Positions 49,411 to 61,405 of a stretch of 64,000 nucleotides of DNA are shown piece by piece. Position numbers and translations under genes: made by a program. The stretch is from positions 11,496,041 through 11,560,040 of the forward strand of contig NC_083606.1 of NCBI RefSeq assembly GCF_029168945.1. Direction: 5' to 3'. The notes below the pieces were generated by a model, which made no database searches, had not been told where the DNA came from, and was given only the letters and a program-made list of their open reading frames with translations. How positions within the stretch are numbered: position 1 is the stretch's first letter; every line of letters begins with the position of its first letter. This stretch comes from Cannabis sativa. Taxonomy: Eukaryota; Streptophyta; Magnoliopsida; Rosales; Cannabaceae.

Positions 49411-52400
49411 CTACTCCATCTGCATCAAGAGAAACCATACTTTATCACAATCTGGTAAATCCATGAAGAAAGATATAAAGAATGATTTGGCTTAAAAAAT
49501 AAAGAATCTCCATCACCGTCACCTTTTGTCGTTTTGAATTTGGAGAGCTTGATTCACAGTCATCATGTCGACGTGATACCCCCACAGTAGAGTTCTCAGC
49601 CTGATGTGATGTCCCGGCATCAGAAGCCACAGCCTGCAAAACACATTTTTAAAAATTTGCTTTTTATACCTATAGATAGATCCATTATTTGATATCATTT
49701 AGCCAATAAGAGAAAAAAAGAGTGAAGATTCAGTATATCTTTGCCAAAGGGTCTCTACTAATAAGATACATAGAACCTCCATAATGAACCGGTGGAAGAA
49801 TGCAGAGCACTAACCGGCTCAGAAGGGCTAGCCTGTTCTGGATGGACAGTGTCTGATTCTGAAACAGCTTGTCTGGATATTACAGGCATGATTTGACGAA
49901 GAAGGTTGGAAAAAAATATTCCTTCTTCACTAGGACTTGGTTCTGCTTCTGGTTCACCCTGAGGACCACTAGATGTTCTTGCCTGATCTGGGGTAGAACC
50001 AGCACCTGCTTCCTCTGAACTTCCGTCTTCTACATGGATTTCACCTCCAGGAAAGAGGTTTCTTATGAATTGCATGACATTGCTGGGGAGCTGTCTATCG
50101 GAATCATCATTATTTTGCATCCCCCCAGCAGACAGAATGTTTATGCTAACACTGCGTGCATTCAATGACTCCTGTTGTCTTGGATTAGGTCCTGCGGAGT
50201 TAAAAAATAATAATAATAAAGGACCATCACAAAGTAAGGTAGAAAACATCATTTCCAAGTGCAAAGGTTCAGACAATCACACACAATTAAATTTAAAGAA
50301 CTGGGCTAGTTGTCAACTATGCAATAAGCAACAACTAAACTAAACATACAAATCTGTGCAAGAATATGATTTTATAAAATATTAAGGTTAGCAACATACC
50401 CTGTAGCATATGATTTTAAGGTTAGATAAAATATTAAGGAGGCCAAGGGCCAAATGTATAAAGTTTGGAGAGAATCAGAAAAAAATATAATATGTATGTA
50501 ATACACAGTTCCGTCCCTGGGAACGAGTCCCTGAATTTCAAAGCAAGCTAAGAATGGTTTCTCTTACCACCTTAAGCTAATGAATGTATATAGTGAAGAA
50601 TTACACTACGTTTGGTAGAGGGTAGAGGAATAGGAATAGGAAGGGAGAGAAGAGATGGAGGAAGACTCTCTCCCTCCAAAAATGGAAGAATCTAAGGAAA
50701 AAAAAACAAAAAAACCATATGAAATGTCTTTTCTACCCTTCAAAAAAATAACATATAATTGTATTAAACACGATGAGATAGTAATTTTAATATTTATGTT
50801 ACTCTCCATCCTTCCAACTTTAATCCTAATAACAAACAACACAAAAGAGAACAACTACCTTTTCCATCCCTCCTACTCCCTATCCTTTCTAAATTCTCCA
50901 TCCATCCTACTCTCCCTCCTTTCTATTAAACATAGCCTTAAAGAACACCTAAGGGACCCGTGATAATAAATGATAAATGGTCGACTTAATTTTTTGCTAG
51001 CCCATACTATATATATACAAGTGTGTAAAATGTCATTTTGACCCTAAAATTCCATGTTATTTTGATAAAAACTAACCGCCTATTATGTCAAGTTTCCTTC
51101 AAATTTAACAGAGCACAATAGAAATTGTGCAAGAAGTTGTAGTGCTGGATCTGAAACTTCAAAAATGTCTCTTTTTCTAAATACTTCATGTCACACTGAA
51201 CCCTATAATATTTGGAAGGGGGCACCAGCAAATACCTAGGTAGATCATAAGGAGTGAAAAAGAAAGAAAAAAAAAGAAGTCTTGTTTTTAGTGTCCATCA
51301 AATATTTATAAAAAATATGTTGAAAGGGACTAATTTGACACTTTTCAGTAGCTTTTAAGGACCACTACTGTAATAGTTAAACGACCAATAAGGTAATAAG
51401 TAAATTCCAAATGTCTACTATGGAAAAATACAGTTTTAGCCAAAATGATTAGACCTATGGTTTCACCCCCACAAAGTTTAAGTTCAATCCTTTCTGAGTA
51501 CTTACATAACAATTGCTATAGTTTTCAATTCTTCAAAAATTGTAGGAAGGCGAGGAGCCAAGTTTATAGAAAAAAAATGGGCTACTATAGAATAACGAAA
51601 GGTCACCAAAATGAAATAATGATGCTTAAGTGTTTCTATTGTCCGCAGTTAGATTTATACCATTGAAACAGCTGTTCATGTCTACATGCTTAATTTTTAT
51701 AGGACAATTATTTTTCATTAAAATGTTGAATTGGATCTTACCATCTCTTGCAGAATCTCCTGCACGCTGCTGAGCTGCAGATTCTGTAGACTGCTGCTCA
51801 GGATGCAAGCCTCCAGCATGAGCTGCATGACGCTCACCAGATGCCTGTGCTCCTCGATCACCACTCAAATGCCCAGGTGCAACATGTTGGAATCTACCAA
51901 GAACAGGATAGTATAAACCCATAGAATTACCTGATGAGTCTGATGGTGGTAGACGACCAAAAGGACCAGGTACTGCTGCAACCATGGTCCTGAGTGGTAC
52001 CACCCGTACAGCTGATTCTCCTGCAAAACCAGGTGCATCTGAGACCCTCGCAGTTCCTTGATTGACAGGAATTTCTCCACCAGCGCTTGTTGCTGGATTT
52101 TGTTGCCCAGAAGGTTGCTGGCCATTCCCTTGTTCCTGGCGATTAACATTGGCTGCGGATGTTGACGAGCCTTAGAAATAGAAGGAAAATATGAACCAAT
52201 TAGAATACAAATAAAATAGAGTGGATTATAATAAATAGCATGGGATGAGAGTTTCTTTACAGAATACCTCTTCGTATTTGTATATCAATACGCCTAGGGA
52301 GGAGCCCATTTCCAAGACCATTAACAAGACCAGAGCCAGCGTGCACAGCTCCCATGGGAATGGCCCCAAGACTCGTACCAACTTGGAAAGGAAGAGGCTA

Positions 52401-55400
52401 AAGAAAGTTGGTTGAATTAGCAGATTTCTTTTCATATTAAATACATATGTGAAGAAGAGAACTTAAGATAGTCACCTGAACCATGATGGGATTAGGACCA
52501 GTTGGGGATATAAAAACTGCAGGTCCAGCATTCACCACAGCCTCAGACTGTATAAAAATAGAGTAACAAAACCAGGTCAGATAGTATGACAGGGAACAAT
52601 ATTTATTTATTAGCTTATTATGAAAAACTTTTGCCAAGGCAGTTTCACCCAAAAACCCCCCAGTGGCCCCAAGGTTTTGAGTCCGGGGGATTTGAACTTG
52701 GAACAAATGCCTAACAGCACTTTCCAACACTCCTTACCACAAGACAGTGGACAATATGTCATACAAAGGACATTAGAATTTAGGAAAGTCTCACCGGAGT
52801 TTCACCCAACCGCAATGTCATCATTGTGCGACCAAGTTCAAGTAAAAATGCACCGAGGCTATGAAACAATGCTCCACTTCTCATTGTACTAGTCTGAATG
52901 TTTGACCTTAAAGACACATCTGTAACATTCACTTGATTTTCCAATTGTCCCACAAGTTGCTGGCAACAATAACATGGAAATTAACATTGTCTCCCATGTT
53001 AATCACAATAAATAAACAGAGGCAAACTAATAAGAACTTTAATACTATTAATTAATCCATCAAAAAATAAAGCTAGAGTTGAGATCGCACAAGTAGTCTT
53101 TCTGAGGCCTGTTCAGTAAGTAATTGTCTCGCAGAAAGCATGACTTCTGCTAGGGATGCAGGTGTGGGAAGTCCTCGTCTTGTTCCTGATGCAGATTGAG
53201 AACTTGTGTCTTCAGACACATTGGATGCACTTTCTTGACGACCATCTGCCCCATCTCTTCCTGACAGAAACAATGTAAAAACCAAATCATCAGTATGCAA
53301 CACAGAATAACTTACAAGAATCACACAGAAAACTTTGGAGGGTGACAGATATTAACCTATGGCATCAAATTCTCGTCTCATATTGCTTAGATATTGGGTC
53401 AAAGTTGTCAATGAATCAGGAATTACCTACAAAAACAAGAATAGATAATTAGTCTTAAGAAAAAAATTAAACAAAGCAAATAAAAATATTCACAACTCAC
53501 ATGAGGCGGCAGTTGAGACCCCAAAGAAAATGCAGATGAATGTCCAAAGGTGCCAATACCAAGTGATCGATCAGATGCCATCCTTGAACCACTTTGATCA
53601 GATTGAAGATGGAGAGAATCTAAGAAACTACTAGCACCTGAAGTTCTTTCAGATCTTTGAGGGCCATGTTCCTTTAGTATAGAATCACCAACCGAAAAAA
53701 ATAAATCAAGATTAAGGCTTAAATGTTTCTATCAGTTCTCAACAACTGTTCAAATGCATAAGCGTGTGTATGTACTATGTACACATGGGTGTGTTTGTCC
53801 CTAAAATAAGTTAAAATCCAGAACATGACCAATAAACTTTCTTCCATCTATAAGATGGCCCCAGCATTTCATCAAGTGAAGACATGCCTTATATTTCACA
53901 CAGATAGGTACTCCAATTTATCATCTATTTGTATGTGTTTATTTGTGTGTGTGTGTGTGTGGGTGGTTGTGCTTGTATTACAAAGTAGCAATGTATCATA
54001 AAAAATGATCATTGATGCTGCTATTACAAAGACAATGTATCATCAAACATGATCACTGATAATCATAAAATACACACTTAAATTAACCATCAGGCTGGAA
54101 TGGTCATCTTAGGAAGTTTAATATTTACCCTGTTGTCCATCCCTTCATTGCTACTTCCAACATTTGAAATACCTATTGACCCGAGAACAGCAGATAGAAT
54201 CTGTCCACATAGAAAGAATAAATAAATTCATCAATATGAGATGAGACATAATTGCACCAATAGAGATTAGAATCTTTTATGTAGATCTCAGCAAAGCTAT
54301 TTCTATTAAAGCTAAGAAGGTTTCTCACCCGACTGATTTCTGGTGGAGCTCCATCTCCTTGGACAGGCAAACTAAAAGTCTCAATTACTACACCGGGTGC
54401 TATATGAGTACTGTGACTACGACTTGTGCTTGAAGCAGGATCAGTGGCTGCAAATAATTACCTTTGTTAGTTAATCCACCAATGTGCTAAGCCACTCATT
54501 TATATTTCCCTTCCAGAATAAAGAAAGATAAGAATGGGTGACAATATGTATGTATGGTTGAACACACAAAGATATGCAATTATTACAAGTGCCAAAAAAT
54601 GATTTTAAGTTATCAAACCTGGATGATTCAATAAACCCTCAGGTGGCGATGAATAAGGCTGTCTTACAACCAAATGTAAAGTGTGACCATCTTCGACATC
54701 TAATTCTTGTTAAGTAAAAGAAATCATTTCAATGGGAGAGTACAACAATTAAAAATAAGAGAAGCTATAATAGCAAACAGATTTTGGCATTCCTGTATAG
54801 TGGGTTTTTTTTAAGACATCTCTGAGTACCAGAAGTTACATGGACCACCCAAAAAATAAAAAGAGCAGGACAAAGGACATATAATATACAATTTAAAAAG
54901 ATTTTAAATGCTGCCATTAAAGCCAACTCCATGAGCAAATTATAAACACCCAAATAGGAAGTATAGCAATGAAACACCAACGTTTTCATAGTTGGAAACA
55001 CAGAAAAACGAGGATACGGTAAGCAGAGAGAAGTTGGTCATCCTTTAGGACTTTCCCGCGACATATAAGTCTTTGTTGCTCTGATAACACACCAGTGACA
55101 GAAGCAATCTGCTCTTTCAAAGCAGGAACTGGCACCTGCAGGAAGAGAAGAAAATGTCAATAACATCAATGCCTTGTGCCCTTGACTGTTAAAACTCTTA
55201 CTCGTATACAATTTACTGTAAGTAAAACCAGATGCCAATGTTCTTATAAAGCTTTGAAACTTCAACAAATATATGTAAGTGCTGGCACACGTGTTGTGAT
55301 GTACCAAATATTGTTAATTGTAATACTATCAAAGAAAGCCATCTCAAGCTGCCACAAGCATAACGACACATAAACTAGAGAAACAAGACCACTTTCCAAT

Positions 55401-55745
55401 TGCAACAGTTGAAAATTTATACTCAAGGAAATGTAACTAGTAAAAGTATCCCTGTGTTTCCTAAAATTCATCTTCTCTTTCCTTTTCCTTTTTCATTGAT
55501 ATGTAACTGTCAGGTCATCAGTATACTGATAGAAAGTGTCTCTGTAATCATTTAAGAGTCGATCATTAAGACCTGAAACTAGATTTTTAAGGAATTGCAC
55601 AAAGGGCAATTAGAGACATTACCTGTTTATCAACTTTTAAAGTGTAAGTTTGTGAATCCAAGGTTTTAATTTTAATCTCAATGTCAGCTTCAGATGCTTC
55701 AACTGCATCACAGTCAGGAATCAGATCAACACCCTTGCTTGCCAT
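49411..55745 (-). CDS. BAG6: BAG6-like ubiquitin-domain protein
   Basis: Fifteen coding exons on the minus strand: 55745-55623, 55135-55018, 54699-54619, 54447-54329, 54200-54129, 53671-53501, 53426-53357, 53260-53091, 52959-52795, 52547-52476, 52397-52268, 52170-51742, 50191-49815, 49633-49523 and 49419-49411. All have GT/AG borders and the phases agree (2217 nt, 738 residues). Residues about 22-95 form an N-terminal ubiquitin-like domain (IKIKTLDSQTYTLKVDKQ, RLICRGKVLKDDQLLSAYHV). The rest is low-complexity, rich in Ser, Gln, Gly and Pro, and ends in a basic SPNSKRQK tail. The layout fits the plant proteins annotated as large proline-rich BAG6, chaperones that escort hydrophobic or misplaced proteins to the proteasome. 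An extra small exon in the 1.55 kb intron cannot be excluded. A noncoding first exon probably ends at 56709. Confidence 0.85.
50604..50937. mobile_element. Tourist-like MITE in a BAG6-like intron
   Basis: 334 bp with imperfect inverted ends (CTACGTTTGGTAGA against CTATGTTTAATAGA), flanked on both sides by TTA (50601-50603 and 50938-50940), as expected for PIF/Harbinger-derived MITEs. It lies in the largest intron (50192-51741). Frames inside it are not genes. Confidence 0.6.
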
Positions 55746-55767
55746 TCTTTTAAGAGCACCTTTATAC

Positions 55768-56790
55768 CTGAAAAGAACAAAATGAGAATAATCAGAATTA
55801 TACCCTTGTTTCCATTATAGTGAGGTGAGAATAGGAGAAGAGAGTTATTAAACAATAATCAAATGTTTATTCATGGTTCATAGCTTATGATATGCAAAAA
55901 AGAGGCCCCCTTTCGGTAAGTATGGATATTATATTATATATAGTTATTGACAAACGAAAATACTTTGACACATTGAAGGTACATACATATAAACAAGCAA
56001 CAAAAAAAAAGGTTCTTTCTTCTAAATCAATGATTCTTTCTATCCTAACTCAATATTCCTAAATCCATTTCATAGTTGTGAGTATTGAACACAACAACTC
56101 AATTTGAAAGACACAACCAAAACCCAATAGAAATGGGAAAAATTGCACTTAGTTTAAAACTTTAGAATTGCAAGTGCATCAAAAGAGATGAAACAAACCA
56201 CAAAATACAAATCCAATCTCCAGAATTTAAATATGTAGAAATATTCAGTTACTTATAAATCAATTTCATTAAAAAAAAAAGCTGGTGTTTGTTAAAAGAG
56301 AATACAGTTACAAAAATGTCGAACTCGATACTGAACTAAAGCACAGCCAACAAAGAATGCTTCTTTCAGGCATCTACAATTCACAAACTTGATTAGTTGA
56401 GAAAACCCTTTTCGATTCAATAAAAATGATAAGAATTCATCAATACCCACCTCGTACTTCGGCCAAACTTTACCAAATAAAAATCAAATTCACCATTCTC
56501 TTTCATCAAACACCTTCAATACTCAAAACCCCATCTAACCAAACACATTAATACATCCGTACCACCACACCAACACCACCATTCAAGTTTAATTTCACAA
56601 TCAAAAGACATAAATAATCAACTCCAACCTCACCCCCCCTAAAACAAAAACAAATGAAAAAAATCACCAATTAACAGCAGTTGAAATCGATAACGAAACA
56701 AACCAAACCTGATTGGAACAAAGAGCTTGGGATATATAGCGAGTGAGAGACGAAGTTCGAAGAAGAAGACTAGTGGTTTAAAGTAGTGAA
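55768..56790 (-). promoter_or_regulatory. 5'-UTR exon and leader intron of the BAG6-like gene
   Basis: A likely noncoding exon (about 56790-56709) ends in AATCAG/GTTTGG. The intron 56708-55768 ends in TTTTCAG before the exon holding the start ATG. The start codon 55745 opens the exon frame MASKGVDLIPDCD. The transcription start itself is an estimate. Confidence 0.55.
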
Positions 56791-57251
56791 GAGGGCGGTG
56801 TTGATGATATCTAATATGGGTTTCGTCTGGGTTGTCCTCTCTGCAGTCTCTCCGCGTGGCAGGTCGAGGAAGAAGACTGAGGAAGCCCCAGGACCAGGAA
56901 GGAAGGGAAGAAAAAATTGTTTAGATGATCTCTCTCTGGTCTCTATATATACTATGACTATTACTCAATACTAATTACTATATACACTATACAATCAAAA
57001 CTATACTTAATAAAGATGATACCTTTTTTTATTGGATTTTTTTTTTCTTTTTCTTCTAATTTTGGGTCTAAACAGATTTTTAGCCTAAATTTATACAATC
57101 ACATGCCAATAATGAGACATTGTTTTTATAGCTACCAATTATGAGACATTTAGAATTTAGTGTTTAAGAAAAAAATTCCACATATATTAATTTTATATTT
57201 ATATTTTGGTTATGCTAAATAAATTATTATTATTATTATTATAAAATTTAC
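56791..57251. other. Short upstream region of the BAG6-like gene
   Basis: About 460 bp between the gene and the LINE insertion. It is GC-richer and purine-rich near 56850-56930 and AT-rich beyond. It must hold the promoter, unless the promoter was displaced beyond the LINE. Confidence 0.45.
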
Positions 57252-57286
57252 TTTTTTTTTTTTTTTTTTGAGAAATAGAACTGTTA

Positions 57287-60200
57287 TTATAAAATAAGTG
57301 AGTCTTTTACAACAACAGAAAGAATAGCCGAGGGAAAGTCCTCAAGCCATGTACAAACATTATCCAACACTAGAGCTTGTTTAGCCAAACCGTGAGCGGC
57401 TTGGTTACCATCACGATAAACATGATTAACACAAACTGTAGGGAGATAGGATAATTCAGTTTGAACATCAAATATTAAATCTTGAAAAGATGAACGATTT
57501 GATGCTGTTTTGCGGAGAGCATTGGCAAGGATTAAAGAATCCGTTTCTACCATATCCACCTTAAAATTGAGTTGTCTTGCCCATTTGAGACTATAAAAAA
57601 GTCCCTTAGCTTCCATCTCTTGTGGTAGACAGCAACCATTAATTGGGTGAGACATTGCAGCCTTGACATTGCCATTTGAATCCCTGATTATAGCACCAAA
57701 ACCAATTTTATTACAAGCTTCATCAAAGGCGGCATCGACATTCAATTTCAGGCAGGTGGGAGGAGGAGGCGACCAAGCTTTCGAAATGGATGGTGTAGCA
57801 GGCGGTGACAAACCAGCAGGAAGAGATAACTGCTGTGTAGACTTATAATTGTTTAGAAAATTCTGAGCTTTTGCAGAAATAACAGTCGGCTGTTGAGGGG
57901 ATTTACCATGAATGACATTGTTTCGATCAGACCAAATAGACCACATTGTGCAAAAGATCGTTTCCAACTCAGATTTGGTATAACTCTCTGAAATTTGAAA
58001 CAAAAAGTCTTCTATGTTCATGGAAACAGCAGCCTTGTTATTAAATGTAAAACCAGCAACTTTCCAAACATGTCTAGCATGTTTACATGAAAACAATGCA
58101 TGTCCCACCGATTCCCAAGCATTAAGGCACAAACTACACGAAGCTGAAGTGAGAGATTTTTTCTTAAAAAGTTCAGCAGCAACCGGCAATGCATTATGTA
58201 TAGCTTTCCAAGAAAAAATTTTCACTTTAGGGGGTAGTTTGAGCTGCCAAAAGGACTTCCACCATGCAGTGTTTGGGTTGGAGACCGACTCATTAGTATC
58301 AGCAGAAGAGGAACAAGCAAAGAAATAACCTGATTTAACTTCATACTCACCCCCCGTACCATGCCAAATCCAATAGTCTGGGCCTGCATTATTGGATAAA
58401 GGCAGAGATAATATCCTTCCAACATCAACCGATGAAAAGTCAGCAGATAATTTGCTAAAATTCCACTCACGATCTGGTGTAATATAGTCTGCAACAACAC
58501 TATTCGGATTACCAGAATAAAATATGGGAGTGAAAATCAAATTGCCAGGGATCCAAGGATCATTTGCACAGCTAATACTAAAGCCATTTCCAACTTTCTT
58601 CCTAATTCCTTTTTTCAGTAATTCTCTGCCCCAGCAGATCCCTTGCCAGGTGAGAGAAGAGGCACCACATGTTGCAGCAGAGAGAAAATCATTCCTGGGA
58701 AAGTATCGACCTTTAAGTACACGGAATAGCAGAGAGTTATGATTTTGGAATAACCTCCAAGCTTGCTTTGCTAGAAGAGCTTGATTGAAATGGATAAAAT
58801 TACGAAATCCTAAGCCACCTTCCATTTTAGAATGGCACAAAAATTTCCATTGTTTCCAATGAATCTTCTTTTTATCTGTAGTCGTGCCCCACCAGTAATT
58901 TGACATCATACTCTCAATTTCTCGACAAAATTTAACAGGAAGTTTGAAGCAACTCATAGCATATGTGGGAATTGATTGAATGACAGCCTTAAGTAGAACC
59001 TCCTTACCACCAACAGAGAAGATCTTATCAGTCCAAGCATGTAATAATTTCCAAATACGCTCCTTTATGTGATTGAACATGTTCTTCTTATCACGTTCAG
59101 AATAAGCTGGTAAACCAAGGTATGACTCATGACAATCGCATATAGGCATGCCTAGAATGTTTCGGAAAGAGAGTTTTGCAGCCTCAGTGGTATTAGGTGA
59201 AAAGGACATGACAGACTTATCAGTATTCAATTGTTGACCAGAAGCTTTGTGATAAGTGTCCAAAACTCTTTTGATTGCACCACAAGATCTATCATCCGCC
59301 TCACAAAACAACAAACTATCATCAGCAAAGAGCAAGTGAGAAATGGACGGCGAGTGTCTTGAGATAGCTAAACCTTTTAAGCAGCCAATAGACTCTTCAT
59401 ATTGTAGCAATCGAGACAATCCTTCAGAACAGATCAAGAATAGATAAGGAGATAGTGGATCTCCTTGCCTGAGACCCCGTTGAGGTTTCACATTGCCTGA
59501 AATTGCACCATTGACAATGAAAGATAGTTGAGTAGTTTGTAGGCAATTCATGATAAGAGCTACCCAACGAAGACCAAACCCCATTTTTCCCATAACAGCC
59601 GCTATGAATGACCACTCCACTCGATCAAAAGCCTTGCTCATGTCCAGCTTGAGCGCTGAAAAACCTTTCCTACCCCTAGTTTTGTGCTTGAGGCAATGAA
59701 CCAATTCAAAGGCTACCAAAATGTTATCAGTAATGAGCCTATTAGGCAAAAAGGCGCTTTGAGTTTCTGAGATAACATGAGGAAGAATTGTTTTAAACCG
59801 AATCACCAAAGACTTAGAGATTAGTTTGTAGACAACATTGCACAAACTAATTGGGCGAAAATCTTTCATTGATTTTGGTTTCTTGATCTTGGGAATGAGA
59901 GTAATCAGAGTTTTGTTGAGAGCTTCAGGACTTCCCCCTTTGTTGAGAACATGAAGAACTGCCTGTGTTACCAAGTCACCAACAATATCCCAATTATGTT
60001 GATAGAATAAAGCAGACATTCCATCGATTCCGGGACTGCCATCACCATTCATAGTTTTGAGTGCCTCAAAGACTTCTGTAGCAGTAAAGTCTTTCGAAAG
60101 AAAAGCATTATGTTCAGCTGTTACAGTAGTAGGAATGACATTGAGAACATGCTGTAAAGCCCAATGGTCTTCATTTTGTGCTTGAAAAAGATTCTCAAAA

Positions 60201-61405
60201 TAAGCAGCCACTAAACCAGATATTTCATGTTGAGAAGTGTAGACAAATCCTTCCTCATCTGTTAACAGTTTGATCTTATTATTGGAGTATCTTGCAGAAG
60301 CTTTCGCATGAAAGAACTTGGTGTTACGATCTCCTGATTGCAACCAATCTATTCTGGCACGTTGCTGCCAGTATTGTTCTTCAGTGGCCAATAAATCATC
60401 AAGAACAGCTTCAGCTTTCTGAACTTGCTGGTAATGTGAAGTTGCTGGTGTAGAGGTGTTAGAGAGGGCTGTAACAGTAGCTTGTGCCAAAGAGATCTGA
60501 GATTTAAGGTTCCCAAACTTATCCTTATGCCAAGATCGAAGAGAAGCAGCACACTTCGATAAATTGCCATTCAGAACATCAATCGGGTTTCCTGAAGAAA
60601 AGTTCCAGCATTGAGAAATAATCTGGGAACATTCAGCTTCCTTAAGCCACAATTTTTCAAATCTAAATCTCGATCGATACTGGACAGCAGAGGTAGTAGA
60701 TTGCAGATTAATTACACTGAGGACAGCTCTATGATCTGAACCGTAGTAATCCAGGTGAGACACATGTGGAGAAGCCAAATTATCTTTCCAAATGGTATTA
60801 ATGAACACCCAGTCGAGACGTTCTTGTAAAGCTAGTGGATTCCGTCTATTCTTAGCCCAAGTGAAATCAGGACCCGTGTGAGGGAGTTCAATAAGAGAGC
60901 ATAAGTCAATTGTGGTTCGAAATGCCATCATATGATTATCAGAACGTAAAGGACCAGAATTTTTGTGTGAATGTGAAAAAATCTCATTCAAATCACCTAC
61001 AAGCAACCATGGATCCATTGGAGAGACATCAGCAAGTCTTTCTAAAAGAGTCCAAGTGTGCTTCTTATTAGAGGCTTCAGGAAAACCATAGACAGCCGAG
61101 AAGTGCCAACGAGGACCATCATTAAAAGAGATATAACAATCAAAATAGTTAGAGTTCATTGATAATAGAGTTACATTTACATCATCATGCCATAGCAACA
61201 TTAAACCACCCTTAAGACCCGAACGAGGGACTTCTAAACCATTATTAAACTTTAAACATTGTCTAAAACGAGAAATACAACCAGAAATTAATTTAGTTTC
61301 CATAAGAAACAACAAGTGGGGAGTTTGCTCACGAACAAGCAAACACAGACGACGGAATGCACTCGGATTCCCCAAACCCCGTGCATTCCAACTTACAACA
61401 TTCAT
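57287..61405 (-). CDS. LINE ORF2: endonuclease, reverse transcriptase, RNase H
   Basis: 1372 residues in one frame. N-terminal EEP endonuclease about 1-230 with Asn7, Glu36 (METK), the GDLNEI motif and SDHRAV. Reverse transcriptase about 450-800, with AFLPNRLITDNILVAFE, GLRQGDPLSPYLF and the catalytic FADD at residues 693-696. A zf-RVT Cys/His region follows (WWKSFWQLKLPPKVKIFSWK; CSLCLNAWESVGHALFSC). The C-terminal RNase H (RVT_3) starts near residue 1215 (LNVDAAFDEACNKIG, MEAKGL, VETDSL). It nicks target DNA and copies its own RNA there. No broken catalytic motif was seen. The start ATG overlaps the ORF1 stop as ATGA, so translation is probably by termination-reinitiation. Confidence 0.95.
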   Translation of the reverse strand: MNVVSWNARGLGNPSAFRRLCLLVREQTPHLLFLMETKLISGCISRFRQCLKFNNGLEVPRSGLKGGLMLLWHDDVNVTLLSMNSNYFDCYISFNDGPRWHFSAVYGFPEASNKKHTWTLLERLADVSPMDPWLLVGDLNEIFSHSHKNSGPLRSDNHMMAFRTTIDLCSLIELPHTGPDFTWAKNRRNPLALQERLDWVFINTIWKDNLASPHVSHLDYYGSDHRAVLSVINLQSTTSAVQYRSRFRFEKLWLKEAECSQIISQCWNFSSGNPIDVLNGNLSKCAASLRSWHKDKFGNLKSQISLAQATVTALSNTSTPATSHYQQVQKAEAVLDDLLATEEQYWQQRARIDWLQSGDRNTKFFHAKASARYSNNKIKLLTDEEGFVYTSQHEISGLVAAYFENLFQAQNEDHWALQHVLNVIPTTVTAEHNAFLSKDFTATEVFEALKTMNGDGSPGIDGMSALFYQHNWDIVGDLVTQAVLHVLNKGGSPEALNKTLITLIPKIKKPKSMKDFRPISLCNVVYKLISKSLVIRFKTILPHVISETQSAFLPNRLITDNILVAFELVHCLKHKTRGRKGFSALKLDMSKAFDRVEWSFIAAVMGKMGFGLRWVALIMNCLQTTQLSFIVNGAISGNVKPQRGLRQGDPLSPYLFLICSEGLSRLLQYEESIGCLKGLAISRHSPSISHLLFADDSLLFCEADDRSCGAIKRVLDTYHKASGQQLNTDKSVMSFSPNTTEAAKLSFRNILGMPICDCHESYLGLPAYSERDKKNMFNHIKERIWKLLHAWTDKIFSVGGKEVLLKAVIQSIPTYAMSCFKLPVKFCREIESMMSNYWWGTTTDKKKIHWKQWKFLCHSKMEGGLGFRNFIHFNQALLAKQAWRLFQNHNSLLFRVLKGRYFPRNDFLSAATCGASSLTWQGICWGRELLKKGIRKKVGNGFSISCANDPWIPGNLIFTPIFYSGNPNSVVADYITPDREWNFSKLSADFSSVDVGRILSLPLSNNAGPDYWIWHGTGGEYEVKSGYFFACSSSADTNESVSNPNTAWWKSFWQLKLPPKVKIFSWKAIHNALPVAAELFKKKSLTSASCSLCLNAWESVGHALFSCKHARHVWKVAGFTFNNKAAVSMNIEDFLFQISESYTKSELETIFCTMWSIWSDRNNVIHGKSPQQPTVISAKAQNFLNNYKSTQQLSLPAGLSPPATPSISKAWSPPPPTCLKLNVDAAFDEACNKIGFGAIIRDSNGNVKAAMSHPINGCCLPQEMEAKGLFYSLKWARQLNFKVDMVETDSLILANALRKTASNRSSFQDLIFDVQTELSYLPTVCVNHVYRDGNQAAHGLAKQALVLDNVCTWLEDFPSAILSVVVKDSLIL

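Noticed and set aside
56786..56974. 62-residue plus frame near the BAG6-like leader
   Set aside because: It is antisense to the presumed promoter and first exon and has no recognisable features.
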